Shown: positions 11,424-24,235, numbered from the stretch's first letter. The stretch: DNA of 64,000 bases from Amyloporia xantha (GCA_036971615.1 JAYKKR010000001.1:558001-622000), one strand, 5' to 3'. Notes: generated from the letters alone by a model not told the origin. Translations and numbers: made by a program.

Positions 11424-12542
11424 CCGCTTGGTTCTAGGCTTTTATCGCTCATGTCAGGTTTATGTACTTCTCCAAACCGTGTCTTGGATTCTAGTGCTTC
11501 TGAAGCGGGTATTGTTTGGGACTTCCTGGCGACAAATACTCTGTCGGCCGTCTTCCAACACACCTAGCTTCCCCATCTGCCGAGAGAAACTTTGCGTGTA
11601 CAGGTGCGGTCATTTTCTATGTTGATGGGGTCAGAACTAAGAAGCGACGAATCGCTGTAGCTCCCAGAGGAATCCGGTTGCTATATGCAGCCCTCTATTA
11701 CTCAGAGGGTCACAGAGATGGCAGCTTAGGCGGCGTAACGAACGCCATTTTTACATTTTGGAGCCTTCAATTTCTTCCACATCATGATTGAGGTCTGACT
11801 TTCGGGCCATATCTGGGCGCGGAAGTACTCGAGAGACATAAAACCATGATTATAGCCTTTGACGAAGTTTGAGGTTCAGGGATAGCTCTACTCGGTCCTC
11901 TGGAGCCTGAAGTTGTCGGCTTGACCCTCTGTCTGTGTTCCTCCATGACTAGATGCTTCTCCAAAGAGTATTAGTCTCAAGCTCTATTTTCTTGTCATTT
12001 TATCATGAATAAATCAAACCCGAACCAATTTTCAGCCACATGGGCCTCGAGACCCGCGCAGTGGAGGGCAGACGGCCAGGTGGACTCCTTAACGGTTTCG
12101 CTCTCGAGTGTTCGTCCCTTGTGACCTCAATCTACCATATCGAAGGCCGATCCGAAGCTCTGGCTAGCGGTTGTTTAAGATACGGAAGGACAGTGCACTT
12201 ATGATTCTGACGAAGTGTAGTGGATCACGTAGAAGCCGATGTACTCCGTCCCTACTCAAGTTGAGTTGGTATCGATGGCAGTGCTAATTCTTCTCTCCAC
12301 ATCTTCTCATGTATGTTGAAGTATTCCTCGAACGGTGTCATAAGAATCTATCTGTTTATTATCACCCTCCGGTATGGATATCAGGATCACTCAGAAGTCA
12401 GTCGGTTGCATCTTCTCATGGAATCTAGTCTCATTTTACTTTTACTGAAGAGTAGCGGTCCTTTGACACAGCTCCAATGGGAACGTTCTGACCCTGACTC
12501 TTGACAGCTGATCATGGTGCTTTCGCCGATAACCTCCATATA
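11424..12542. other. Intergenic, nothing recognised
   Basis: About 1.1 kb of AT-balanced sequence between the MULE and the small TIR element. Open frames are short and none gives a recognisable protein. Confidence 0.5.
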
Positions 12543-12946
12543 TGGTGCGTGTCACTTAGTCACCACTACTTTTGTACAGCGGCCAAATCCTTGAACCAAA
12601 ACCCGGACCCCACTTTAACATGTATAGCTGAGTCAAACGGCCGTAGGCCGGATACAACTGGGTTTTGTGATACGAAAAGTACCATTCACAATCATTTCTA
12701 GTGTCTTTTAGCACCTGATTTGCGACAGTCAAGTGGGCGCTTACTTTCTATATATGGTTAACAGCCAAATTTAGGCTCGTAAAAATAAATAACTCCTTCA
12801 ATTTTGAGAATCGAGACAATCCGTCTGGCAGATCGTTTCCTATGCTGAAAACAACCATTTCTATCAAAGTAGATTTCCTAAAACTTGTTTCCTGTGAGCG
12901 CTATTTACACTGTACAAAAGTAGTGGTGGCTAAGTGACGCGCACCA
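12543..12946. mobile_element. Small non-coding TIR element (MITE-like), TA-flanked
   Basis: 37-bp inverted repeats at 12543-12579 and 12910-12946 match at 35 of 37 positions (start TGGTGCG, inner end TACAG). Each end is bordered by TA (12541-12542 and 12947-12948), the target duplication of Tc1/mariner/pogo-type elements. The 404-bp body has no substantial ORF. This fits a non-autonomous element mobilised by a transposase elsewhere; the superfamily is inferred from the TA only. Confidence 0.75.
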
Positions 12947-12948
12947 TA

Positions 12949-13794
12949 GAACTCTTTCTTGGAAGAAAGGACCGGAGCTGTCATTGCTCCTTGTCGAGCC
13001 CCATGGCTAAACTCGCTTATAGGATCTCCACAGAACGTTCACAACACTTTCATTGTTATATCTCTCACAGACAGGCTCTCGATTTGAGTACTTTCAATTC
13101 AGTCGAGCCCTCTGGCGATGACCATACCATCATTGGGTTGGCCCGGTTGTGGTCATTATCGAGTCAAGTATGCGTTCAAGACTATAAATACCCATTTGAA
13201 TAAGGTTCCGTCATATTATGTTTCTCGCTTCGGACAGGGCATCTTACACATGTCGGTGTAGGCGCTTGTCGATAAAGGCCGTTCTCGGACTGTGCAAGTC
13301 ATGGCACTGAATACGCCATGGTTTTTGGGTCAGATGTTAAATTAGACTTACGTATATGTCTTCTCTGTCCGCGAATACCATGTGTGTTATCGCATGAACA
13401 TCTTGATTCAAAAGGAGGGGCAGGGGCGCGGTGGCAAGCGAGTAGCGCATTTAGAAAGGCCTTTACGCGAGATTGGGTGCGCACACCGGAAGCTGGATGG
13501 ACGGGTTTGGTTGACCATACCTCCGATCACAGCTGACTTGTGTACTAACTACATTTCTGTCTTATCCCGGTAAACAAGCGTCGCCAAGAGCTCTCAGCTG
13601 TTCGGGTTGCTTGACCAATGTCGTAAGTGCGAATTGGACCTTGGGAACTTCAGTATCCCCACTGACGTTACATATTGCATCCTGTAGATAGCATGGTATA
13701 CGCAGAGATAAGACATACGGTAACTTACTCTGGCTATGGTATAAATGACTGATTGCCTGCTCGAAATCCAAGTTAGAGCACATCCACTTGGAAG
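12949..13794. other. Intergenic upstream of P450
   Basis: About 850 nt with no recognisable gene; the promoter of the 13795 P450 must lie here. Confidence 0.5.
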
Positions 13795-16093
13795 ATGGCG
13801 GTCTCAGCGTATCTCATACCTTCGGATTTCGTTGTCCTTCCCCTGGTTTTAGTTTACTTGGCGTACATTCTATTCATCAACCCAAAGCCTGCACATCACC
13901 GACCCCCGGGTCCAAGACAAATTCCCCTGCTCGGAAACATCCACCAAATATCGTTGGAAGATCAGACCATCACTTATACTGAATGGGCCAAAAGATACGG
14001 TATGGACTGGCAACTTGTCGTATCTGCCTATCAATAATGTATGGATATTTCAGGGGATGTTGTCTATGCTAAAGTATTCAATAGGCCTCTTCTCATCCTG
14101 AATTCTCTGCGAGCAGCAAAAGATCTCATGGAGAAGAGAGGATCCAAGTATTCCGAGCGACCGCCGTTCGTTCTGCTAGAGGACATGTGAGTAGCTATCG
14201 CCTTATTAGGGTGAAGCTTGATGATTTGCTGCAGATACGACTTCAAGCCCTTCACTGGTTTCTTGTCCACTGGTGAAGAGTGGCGCCGCCATAGGAAATG
14301 GATGCAGAGCGCCCTCGAGACAAAGCATGTGCTCGATGGCTACGTTCCTCTTCAGCGCACGGAAGTCAATAAATTACTCCTGGATCTCATCCAAACACCG
14401 GACATGTTCATCTCTCACATTAAAAGGTACGTTCTTTTGTAGTGTGTCTACTTTTGTTGATAAATATCATGAGCTATCAGGTTTGCGGGCGCCATGATGC
14501 TGGAGATTGCATATGGACGTAATGTGACCACAGTAGAGGATGAGTACATCCGCATGGCGGACGAGGCATTAATAGCTATACTTCGTGGGGGGTTCGTGTC
14601 GAATGTAGTCGACTTCTTTCCCATCCGTGAGTTTACATATGTAATCGTTGCCACCTTGAGTTGATAGCGTAACCCTAATACTGATATGTTTAGTGAAGCA
14701 CATTCCAATGTGGATGCCCGGCGGCGGGTTCAAGCGACATGGGATTGTAGTCAAGAAGTTGGTTCGTCGAATGCTGGACATTCCCTTTGAGGGTGTACAC
14801 AGCGCCATGGTCAGTTCAAGGCAATGTTTACAAATGTTCCTCCGTATTTGATGACTTGTAGATGTCTGGACAGGCGAAACCATCTTTTTTGTCATCTCTC
14901 ATCGAAGAAACAACGAGCAATGGAATTTTGAAAGCAGCTGATGAATTCAGTATCAAAGGTGCCGCATCACAGCTGTATCTCGGTCAGTACAACATCAATT
15001 TGGTAAATTTATAGGAAATTCATCTGTGTTGTATGCATAGCGGGATCTGACACTGTGAGTCACTACATTATATAATGCTTATAATAACCGTGACATCGAT
15101 TACGAACATGTGGAACGCCAGAGTAGCAGCGTTCTCACAACGTTGGTATTGGCTATGACCCTCTATCCGGATGTTTTTGCCAAGGCGCAAAGAGAAATTG
15201 ATCAAGCGATCGGTGGAGAGCGGCTACTCGACCTCCAGGACAGAGCCCAACTACCATATCTCGAATGCATTCTAAAGGAATTATATCGGTAAGCGACTAG
15301 GTTGCTGACACATTGCGCCAACCTGAATCATTCGCAGCTGGCATCCACCGGCACCTCTTGGTAGGTCTGAAGCGCGCTGGAGCTCAAAAGCTAACATCGC
15401 TGGTACTATCTTCAAGGCGTTCCCCATCGGATAATGCAAGATGACCAGTATCGCGGGTACGATATTCCTGGGGGATCCACTGTTGTATCGAACATTTGGT
15501 GAATCTACGCTGATTTTACATGACATGGACATAGTAACCATATGCTTCCTAGGGCAATGTCACGGGATACATCTATGTTTTCTGATCCAGAAGATTTCAG
15601 ACCCGAGAGATTTGAAGATATGGATACCGAGACAGCCAAGCTCACCGATCCCAGGCACTTTGTATTCGGATTTGGCCGACGGTGAGAGTTCGTTCGTCCC
15701 TTGACCACCCTGCGTCTCTGACATAGTACATTTCACAGCATGTGTCCTGGCCGCCATCTGGCTGATACCAACATTTGGCTTGCAGCAGCGAACATGTTGG
15801 CGGTTTTAGATATACGCAAAGCTCGCGATGCTGCGGGAAAGGAAATTACGCCCTCTGCGTCCTTCACGTCCAGCGCTATCAGGTAGGGTCCCGTTACATG
15901 GCAAAATGTTGGCAGCAAAGTCTGATCACGTCCTCGTAGTCATGCAGAGCACTTCCCTTGTGATATTCGTCCCCGCACACAAATGGCCTGCAGACCTAGT
16001 TGCTCAGAGCGTTATGCAGAATGCAGCTTAGGCAATATCCGACGTACTCGGTATAAAGTAGGCGCTGGCACAGAATGTATCTGCATGGAGTAG
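13795..16093 (+). CDS. Cytochrome P450 monooxygenase (CYP64-clan / OrdA-like)
   Basis: Thirteen exons: 13795-13999, 14054-14186, 14235-14426, 14481-14626, 14694-14809, 14862-14982, 15041-15054, 15122-15288, 15338-15360, 15417-15498, 15553-15681, 15739-15882, 15940-16093. The open frame is 542 codons. Visible: N-terminal anchor (about residues 12-31), proline hinge [13 protein letters not shown], oxygen-binding helix AGSDT (about 305-309, on a 14-nt exon), ExxR (E362-L-Y-R365), heme loop FGFGRRMCPGR with Cys445. The family resembles CYP5144-type enzymes often annotated as O-methylsterigmatocystin-oxidoreductase-like; the substrate is unknown. The last exon is odd: after CDIRPRT the frame runs into an atypical Cys-rich tail, while the +1 frame gives a more usual end terminating at 16031. 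The gene may therefore carry a late frameshift. Confidence 0.85.
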
Positions 16094-16204
16094 AAAGCGA
16101 GCAAGCCTTGAGCTTTGAGCCCCCGTATTTCCTTTCCATAGTGAAATCCGATTTCGGGAGAAGACCATAGGAGACCGAAGAAGGTTGATATGAAGTCTGT
16201 GGAG

Positions 16205-16620
16205 CAGACTCGCGATTAGTGAGACGTATGATCGACATGATCGTCGCCGCGGAGGATCTCTATCATTGCTTCGCATGCAGCTTCGTACTCCGAGTTGAAT
16301 CAGTTCTGCTTTTCTCGGAGCTGAGTAATTTTGTTTTCCGGCTCACATTCGTAATTCGGGAAGTCGAAAGATATTCCATACCGGTTTGCCTGTTAGCGCC
16401 TTCCTCGACATTGCGCTCGGGTAGCAGACCTGAGAAACAGTTCGTCAACAGAAACAGCGAAAGCGTAACTGTTATGACTTGCCTGCCAGTCCCTCGCGAT
16501 ATGCTGGAGAGCGACGTCGGTCAGACCGTTCATCTTGCGATTGTCTTCCAAGAGCTGAACATAATAAGAAAGGATTTCCATCATAGCCAAACATTAACGC
16601 TACATTGCATGCAAGAATAA
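16205..16620 (-). pseudogene. Decayed 5' fragment of an F-box gene
   Basis: On the minus strand the translation contains SRITNVSRKTKLLSSEKS and neighbouring residues that line up with the N-terminal leader of the F-box protein at 5605-7033 (AIITNVDRKIKSLLPQ). DNA similarity to about 6838-7110 is evident, including the shared stretch GGGAAGTCGAAAGATATTCC. The F-box is only partly represented and is interrupted, and no C-terminal part follows. It looks like a truncated duplicate that has lost coding capacity. Confidence 0.7.
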
Positions 16621-16661
16621 TATAAAATACAAATGTATTGTGCGCCCTATTCCCAAATACT

Positions 16662-18552
16662 TTACCAGTCTTCCCAGCCCGCATCTAGACCATCGGTGAT
16701 TCTCCACCGTTGGTCACCCAACCACGCTTTCAACCGGGCTGTATCTTCGTTCCGCAGCCCCGTCGTCAAGAACCGTGACATCCCCTTTCTCCCACAGAGA
16801 CAGCACCGACCACCCCACCACCATCATCCCCGGAGGCCGCTGTTCGCCCGCGCTCTCCAGCGCAACGGCGATGTCCCGCAGCGTCGAGAATATCACCCGC
16901 TGGTCGGGCATCGACGCGCGCTCGATGATCGCAATAGGCGTACACGCAGGGTACGCAGCGCCACTGCGCCGCGACGACGGTTCCGCGGACTCGGCGAGTA
17001 GCGTCTCGAGGATCTGCGGAAGCCGCGCGACGCCCATCAATACAACCAGGGTACGGCTCCGCTCATACCCCGGTAGCTTGACCTCCTTGCCCTGCCGCCC
17101 CACGCCCGTGCAGACGACGAAGGACTCAGCTGCCCCGCGCTGCGTGACAGGAATCCCGGCGAACGTGGGACCTGCGAGGACGGAGCTCACGCCAGGCACG
17201 ACGACGGGCTCAAAACCGTGTTCTCGGAAGTAAAGGATCTCTTCCCCAGCACGCCCATACACCGACGGGTCGCCTTGTTTGAGCTGTCAGGAGGAAATGA
17301 GCACGAATTCGATTAAGAGGGCCTTAGAATACTTACCCGTACCACCGTCAACCCGCGTCTTGCGGCCTCGACGGCTGCCTCCATGAGTTCGGCCTGTGCG
17401 CCGTCCGCGTTGCCAGGGAACTTGCGCGCAATCCGCACCTCAACATGTGGTGGTATAAGCGCGAGGACGGCTGCAGGTACGAGTTTGTCCGATAGCACCA
17501 ATTCGGCGTGTTTCGTGAGCGCAGCATGTGTGGCGACAGTCAACAGCGACGGGTGTCCGGGACCAGAGCCAACGAGATATATGCGTCCGCGAACCTGGGG
17601 TGTCGGCAATCCGAGGCCGTGCAGAGACACCGCCGTGCCGTCTCTGTCCGGCAATGGCAATGGAGCGGCTCCCTGCAGTCCTACGCGACCGTCGAGAACG
17701 TTTGTCATGTCATCTTCGGTCATGTCTGCGAGCTTCTGTATCGGCCAGTACTCGCTCACTTGCGCTACCCACTTCATCCGCCTCCGTGCGCCCTCCTCGG
17801 CAGTCTCGCGTGCGCACCGCTGCGAAACGGGCTGGTTCGGCGTAGATGGCCATGCCTCTTCACTGAGCTCTGCCGCAGCGATGCCATCTTCCCCATACCT
17901 TGACGCCTTCGCCATGTCCCTCAGCTTGCCAACGTTCGCTACGGCTTTGCCCATTTCCTTCGGAAGCTTCGCAACAATCTCCCGCCGAAGTCGACTGGCC
18001 AGTCGACAACCGTGCCCGTTCGTAGTGACTCCTACCTGCAAGGGAGACGCAGTGTCGGTGTCCGGATTGCTGAAGCGATGCGCGGATACGAACGAGAAAT
18101 CGCAGTACTCCGGGACATCAGTCACGTTCACGGGGAATGTTGCGTTTCCGACAAACTTCTGCTATGAGTCTAACGGACTCCTTGTTCCGACGTAGTGAGG
18201 GGTCCATGCCAAGGACTGTGTCCGTAATGCAGACAAGACGTATATGGCCTGATGCAGACAAAAAGTCAGACAACGCCTGCGCGTCTCTGTCGACGTAAGA
18301 GTCCGTAGAGCAGGAGAGGGCGTCCAGGTCCAGGATGCGAAGCTGGCCATTATCTGTCCGCCATCGCAATTCGTCGCAAGTAGATCGTATGCCACCCTTT
18401 GCCAAGACGATAACATCCGAGTCGGCGTCGAGAGCTGCATAAGCTCGAGAGGCCGCTAAGGCGTTCGAACCGATGATTAGAACAGTCTGACGCGGGAGGC
18501 GAAAGGACAAGAGCAGGGATGCGCCGCCTTGCGGAGAAGGGTATGAAGCCAT
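16662..18552 (-). CDS. Siroheme synthase: Met8-like dehydrogenase fused to uroporphyrinogen-III C-methyltransferase, two apparent frameshifts
   Basis: Exons 18552-17337 and 17283-16662. The N-terminal part (TVLIIGSNALAASRA, PVNVTDVPEYCDFSF) matches the precorrin-2 dehydrogenase/ferrochelatase type; the C-terminal part has SUMT motifs VGSGPGHPSLLTV, LKQGDPSVYGR and VVPGVSSVLAGP. The enzyme methylates uroporphyrinogen III with SAM, oxidises precorrin-2 and inserts iron, making siroheme for sulfite and nitrite reductases. Two +1 shifts are needed to keep the conserved protein: one at 18132-18135 (CCCC on the coding strand where CCC is expected, before VNVTDVPE) and one near 16753 (before the end RLKAWLGDQRWRITDGL). 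Without them reading stops early. Removing both extra bases gives 612 codons. Errors in the assembly or real loss are both possible. Confidence 0.85.
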
Positions 18553-18778
18553 AGGCAGTCGAAAGAGCTCCAGTGAGGACGTCTTGAATAGGTTGTAGAC
18601 ATTATTAGGACTGCCCGAGTCAAAAAATTATCCAGGGGCGCCAATGGCGAGCGGATGGCAAACGAATGGTGCAGTAAGTGTCACACTCCGATCACAGTCA
18701 CATGAGGTGAGTGATGTCACAGAGACGGAGACCGTAACACCTGCCATATGCGATCTTGAAGCACGCCTACCAGCTTCA
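18553..18778. promoter_or_regulatory. Divergent promoter between siroheme synthase and SRP14
   Basis: Only 226 nt separate the two divergent start codons, so both promoters must share this stretch. It contains TGATGTCA (CRE-like) and TCACATGA (E-box-like) sequences; any role is inference from pattern. Confidence 0.45.
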
Positions 18779-19477
18779 ATGCAGCTGGTAGACAACGATA
18801 CCGTATGTTTCCATGTATCGCCCAATGCTAACCGTCCTGACGAACGATTGAACAGTTTCTACAACGACTGACGACACTTTTCCAGTCATCCCAAGAGTCG
18901 GGATCAATATGGTTGACTCACAAACGACGTGCGCAGTGGTGCAATACTAAACACCTATGCATACCCTGCTGATATGATCGTACTTGTCAGTTACGCATGA
19001 CGGGGACGATGTACACATGTCTTCCGCCAGCGATGAAACAAAAGAATATCCATGCTTGGTGCGGGCAACCGATGGTGGTGAGGTGAAGTTCTCGACACAG
19101 GTAAGTCCGCCTCTTTGTAGATGTCTATAGGAGCAAGCCAGTACATATGGTGTATAATTTCCTTGACGTTATTCACTGTTTTCTTGATGTAGATCGAGCC
19201 AGGCCAACTCGAAAAATTCCACATTGCTTACGGTGCCCTCTTGAAATCCTCCATGACTACCCTCCGCAAGCGTGACAAGAAGCGAGAAAAGCAGAAAGCC
19301 GAGGAGACCGCGCGCCGCAAACGTCGTTTGACGGAGGAGATCGTCGTTGAAGGCGCGAAGAGAGGAAACGGGCGACGAAAGCGACAGCGAATGATTAAGG
19401 CTGTCTTGAAGCAGGAGGAAGCACGCAAAAGAATCCAGGAGAGAGAAGAAGCTAGGTCACTGGCAAAACAGACATAG
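18779..19477 (+). CDS. SRP14: Signal recognition particle 14 kDa subunit
   Basis: Four exons (18779-18802, 18856-18928, 18991-19100, 19193-19477) give 164 codons, 163 aa. Diagnostic segments: start MQLVDNDTFLQRLTTLFQSS, the YPCLVRATDG strand, and FHIAYGALLKSSMTTLRKRD followed by a long Lys/Arg-rich C-terminal tail. SRP14 binds the Alu domain of 7SL RNA in the cytosolic SRP; in animals it does so with SRP9 and arrests elongation during ER targeting. The start is fixed by the conserved N-terminal MxLVDNxxFL motif, split after eight codons by the first intron. Confidence 0.93.
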
Positions 19478-19719
19478 TCAGTTTGTAGCTTTAGCATACT
19501 GTTTCTTGGAATTTGTAGCCAGGATTGAAGACAGGCTCGTGCGCACAGAATTATGTAAATAATTGGGAACCTGAAGAAATGAATGAGCGTGTGAATCATG
19601 TGTCTGCTCCGTGCCGAAACGACCGCCTGAGCCTCCTCCGTCAAGCTCGCTGCACATAGCATTCGAACGACTGAAGTCTCCTCATTGTCTGTCTCTGCGC
19701 TTTGACCGGTGTTGGTAGG

Positions 19720-22700
19720 ATGCCGGTCGTAGCGCCTCCCCCGATTGCCCCCATTGAGCCAGACCTCTTCGACGATGACGATGAAGGCTGGCAAGACATG
19801 CCGGTCGTCCGAGACGCAGATGATGGCGCACTGGGACTCGATGAAGAAGACCAGAAGAAATACCATTACGTACCACCCGCAAAGAAGGCCGACAGTGGCG
19901 GGAATGCAACTGGAAACCTACTGGATGTCGATTATCAGGGACAAGAATGGCGCTCGAAGGTCGACCAGAACGAGAGCGAGTACACACGTCTGCGCGTGCA
20001 GGAGGAGGACGAATCAGACGAGGTGCACCTTCGGACCAGGTATCTGTTTGACGAGGACAAAGCTATGACCCCGCTCAGTCAGATGCAAGCTACCAAGGAT
20101 CTGCTCACGGAAGCTCAGCGGATAGCATATGTCGGTTTGTGCGCCCTCACCAGCCGTGAGATGTCCGACAGGTTGAAGGCAGTGAACCGGAAGGAGCTCA
20201 AGAAGGCTATTGAAAGCATGGAACTCTGGGCTCTCAAAATCATGGGTCGGTTGTATTATCATATGGAGCTGACCACTGAAGGTGATATTCTGCTCTTTCG
20301 TCGACCATCCAGGATGATCTTACGCTGAACGAGTCCGACAGAACAGAAGATGATAGACAGCCTCGCAATGCACGGTATCCAGGCGAAGGACCTTGTCCCC
20401 GCGCTCATGACCACGCATACTGTCGCAAACCCCGAGTATGATCCTGTAGAAGCGCGGAGACAGGCCGAAGAACAACTGGCATCGGACGCGGCGCATTTAG
20501 AAGAGCTGGAGAATGATACCGCAGACGTATCCGATACGATCCATTCGCCTCCGCCAAGCTCTACATCCAAAGATTCCGTAACGTCTCAGACTACTCCGAA
20601 GCAGATTCAGACCACTGCTAAAATCCTGGAGGATGCCTCTTCTTCTGTGCCTGGTGTCAGTACTCATCTCTCCGCTGCTGATGAGAAAGTGACGCTCGAT
20701 ATCCGATGGACTGTCCTTTGTGATTTGTTCCTCGTTATCATAGCGGACAGTGTCTATGATGCCCGATCCCGGGTATTATTGGAAAGTGTCGCCTTCAAAC
20801 TAGGTCTTGGATGGCTTGACGTGGTCAAATTCGAACGGCGAGTAACTGAGGCGCTTGAGATTGAAGAGAGTACAGAGAAGCTGGAGCAGGAAGATGTCAT
20901 CAAGAGTGTACAGAAGACTTCACGAAAGAGACGTTATATGATGCTCGGACTTGCTACGATAGGTCCGTGAATGGTTCATGACAAGTTCTTGTGCTCACAT
21001 GATCAATTCGATTCTGTCCAACAGGTGGCGGTCTGGTCATTGGCCTGTCGGCCGGCCTTCTTGCGCCAGTTATTGGTGCTGGGCTTGGTGCAGCGTTCAC
21101 TACAATCGGTATAACTGGCACGACAGGGTTTCTAGCCGGAACTGCTGGAGCAGCCGTCATCACGACAGGTGGTGTCTTGACTGGTTCCGGCATGGCTGCG
21201 CGAGGCATGGCGAATCGGACACGATATGTTCGGACGTTCGATATTCTACCTTTGCATAATAATAAGCGAGTGAACTGTATTCTCACCGTTCCTGGGTACG
21301 ATGTCTTCCCGTGATCATGCTCGTTGCATGTTACTCATATGGTCCGTTTCATTCGTTAGATTCATGACGGGGGCTCATGACGATGTTCGTCTGCCATTCA
21401 GTGTGTTGGACCCTGTAGTCGGCGATGTTTTCAGTGTTCTGTGGGAACCAGAGATGATCAAGGAGACCGGAAGCGCTCTCAAGATCTTGACAGGCGAGGT
21501 TTTGACCCAGCTTGCCCAAACTGCACTACAAGCTACCGTCATGACAGCTTTAATGAGTGCGCTACAGTGGCCGATCAGTCAGTCCTTCATTCGTTATGAC
21601 TTCAAAAAATGGCGATCCTGACGGACGTAATCCTTCTCAGTCCTGACTAAATTAGGGTACCTCATCGACAATCCTTGGTCAAATGCATTGGACCGCGCGA
21701 AGTCGGCCGGACGGGTCTTGGCCGATGTCCTCATGCATCGACACCTGGGTGTGCGTCCTATCACACTTATCGGCTTCTCGCTCGGCTCTCGGGTGATTTT
21801 CTACGCTCTGCTCGAGTTGGCCAAGAATAAATCATTTGGAATCGTACAAGACGTGATTCTTCTTGGCGCAACGGTCACTGCGCCGCTTCGTACATGGCTC
21901 GAAGTTCGGTCTGTCATCTCGGGCCGGTTCGTCAATGGCTATGCGCGAAATGACTGGGTGTTGAACTATCTATTCCGCGCTACCAGTGGCGGTCTGAACA
22001 CAGTCGCGGGCCTGCGACCTGTGGAGAATGTCCCAGGCTTGGAAAACGTAGATGTCACGGACAAGATAGCAGGCCACATGAGCTACCGCACATTCATGCC
22101 TCTAATCTTGGATCAGTTAGGCTTCCCTGTCTCAGCCGATTACTTTGATGAACCCGTGGTAAGTACGGTCATGGGGCCTGTGATTACAAATTGCTCAAGC
22201 CACCTTATCCTTGTATAGGAGCCTGATTTCACGGAGGATCGAATTGTGGTGCGGGAAGGCGAAGAAGACACGAAGAAGCGGAGCTGGTTTTCGAGGAGGA
22301 AGAAAAAGTCATCTGCTCCAGCAGCTCGGGTATCGCGCCCGCCATCAGCGACATCGGTTTCGTTCCACAAGAAACAGAGATCGTCGCAGTCTAGTGTGGC
22401 AGATGACGACTTACCGCCCCGTGAAGCCACATCCAGTCCAATACCACCCCCGACGTCGCGTCCAGCAACGCCACGTTCCGAGACCATGCCAACGGGAACA
22501 CCCCCCGTCGAACATTCGGAAGACGGCGACCTCTCGAGCTCCGCTCTGCCGGCGCACGCTGGATTCAATTTCGATGCGATTAAGGAGGTCATTGGCAAAG
22601 TCGAGACGAACCCCATTGAATTACAGCTACCGATTGCGAACCCGCCTCTTGCGCAACGTCTAAATCCGCCTACACAACGCTCAGAATCCGTTCCTCTACC

Positions 22701-23310
22701 CTCTCCGACCTCTCCCGAGGCCACTCCGACGCTCCGATCTTCACTCGATGTAAGACTGACGGAGGAGCGGGAGGAACCTATTGCCGGTCCTAGTTCGTAT
22801 TCCAGCGGGTCGTCCCTGTCGCGGGCGCGGTCTTTGAACCAGATTCACGATGAAGACGATAGCAGCTTGATATCACATGGTATGGGGTCGTCGTTGCGAT
22901 CAAGGAACGAGAGCCTCTCTCCCCCTTCTTTATCATTCGGTGGCAGTGACGGTTTGACGTGGTCGACTTCAGAGGAAGTGACGCCAACTTTCAATGCATT
23001 CGGCGACTACCGTACGGCTTTCAATCGCGATCCCTTACTATCGAAGGACGCGCTGTCCTTTCCTGATAGCTCTGTTTCATCATTCGCCCCAACGTCCTTT
23101 TCATCTTATGGGTCAACGGCCCGCAGCACATTTATGTCACCTCCACCCGATACATCGCTTGCGTTCGGTGGTGTGGACGGCTCAATAACTGTTTCACCGT
23201 CCCCTTTGAGTGTGGAGCGGGATCCATGGGACATCGGTACACGCACGTTCGGCTCTCAAGGTGTAAAGAAGTCTGCAAGTACCCTTGACCTCAATCCGTG
23301 GCAGAGTTGA
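19720..23310 (+). CDS. DUF726 family lipase-like membrane protein
   Basis: Six exons (19720-20281, 20342-20962, 21025-21295, 21360-21577, 21641-22158, 22219-23310) total 3282 nt, 1093 aa. Order of parts: acidic N-terminus; helical region; a long Gly/Ala-rich hydrophobic hairpin (about residues 395-445, GLVIGLSAGLLAPVIGAG); alpha/beta-hydrolase domain with nucleophile elbow GFSLGSR (Ser604); then a Ser/Pro-rich disordered tail of about 350 residues. Family knowledge: DUF726 includes TMCO4 and yeast Mil1/Yfl034w, a clathrin-adaptor-associated lipase-like protein of endomembranes. The GFSLGSR motif supports an intact serine hydrolase fold, but no substrate is known. SRP14 ends 242 nt upstream. 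Confidence 0.85.
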
Positions 23311-24235
23311 TGATAGAGATTGGCGATACGGACAATAGGTCCGCCCATCCCACACTGGTGTTGTTTTCGTCTTCCTTTCTATTTTCATGTCTCGGATGCA
23401 TCTTACAATTGTCATATCTAGCGCATTGTCTTCATCGATGAGAGTACACAGCATGTTCCGTAGCTCTAATCCAATTCAACGTAGTTGATTGAACGATTAA
23501 ACTTGCCGTTTTGGGAGCTTTGGAGCATTCGAACACTCCACTTGATCTCGTCTATCGGGGTTCGGCTCTGGGGACGGATCCTGTGCCAGAATGCCAGTGT
23601 GCCTCATGCGCGACCTCCACAAACACGTTCAGTCAAGCAAGATTCGCATCGGGTATTCGGTCTCTCCAACCCGACAATCGCCTTTCTAAACATACTGGCG
23701 CTCATTTCACTCCAAATTTCAACAATGTATTCATCAGGGTAAATGCATACTCTGTTTTGGAGGAACCGCTAAGGTTGGACAGTTGTAGGGGAGAGAGATC
23801 GTTCAAGGGGATGTATGTCGGGGAATCCCCTGTGCTTGCTCCATGGGAAGAACACTCCTCTCAGAGACGCCGTATCTACGAGCAAGACTGACTTGAGACG
23901 GGTTCTACCGTTCGGTCCGCGATTGTGCAGTGTGTCATGCGGAGCTGCACAGCTTAAGAATTCCTCGCTGCACATTGTTGCCACTGGTGGAGAAATCTCC
24001 CAAGCCAATGTGAGTCACACGCTGCTTCTCCGTACTATCCTCCATCCGTGCTCCAAAGCTGATGTGTGGCGCGTTAGCCCTGGTCTCAAATCACTTATAA
24101 GCACAGGCAATCACACCGACGTTTTCCAGCGTTGTGCAGCCAGTGACACATCGTGCGCAGTCATCCCCTCGTCTCCTTCCAGTACCTCGTGCTGTCAGCG
24201 TTCATAGCTCCGTGCCTACTCACAAGGCGACCGCA
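23311..24235. other. Intergenic, nothing recognised
   Basis: 925 nt including the 3' flank of the DUF726 gene and the upstream region of the next gene. An open frame at 23511-23891 has no recognisable content. Confidence 0.5.
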
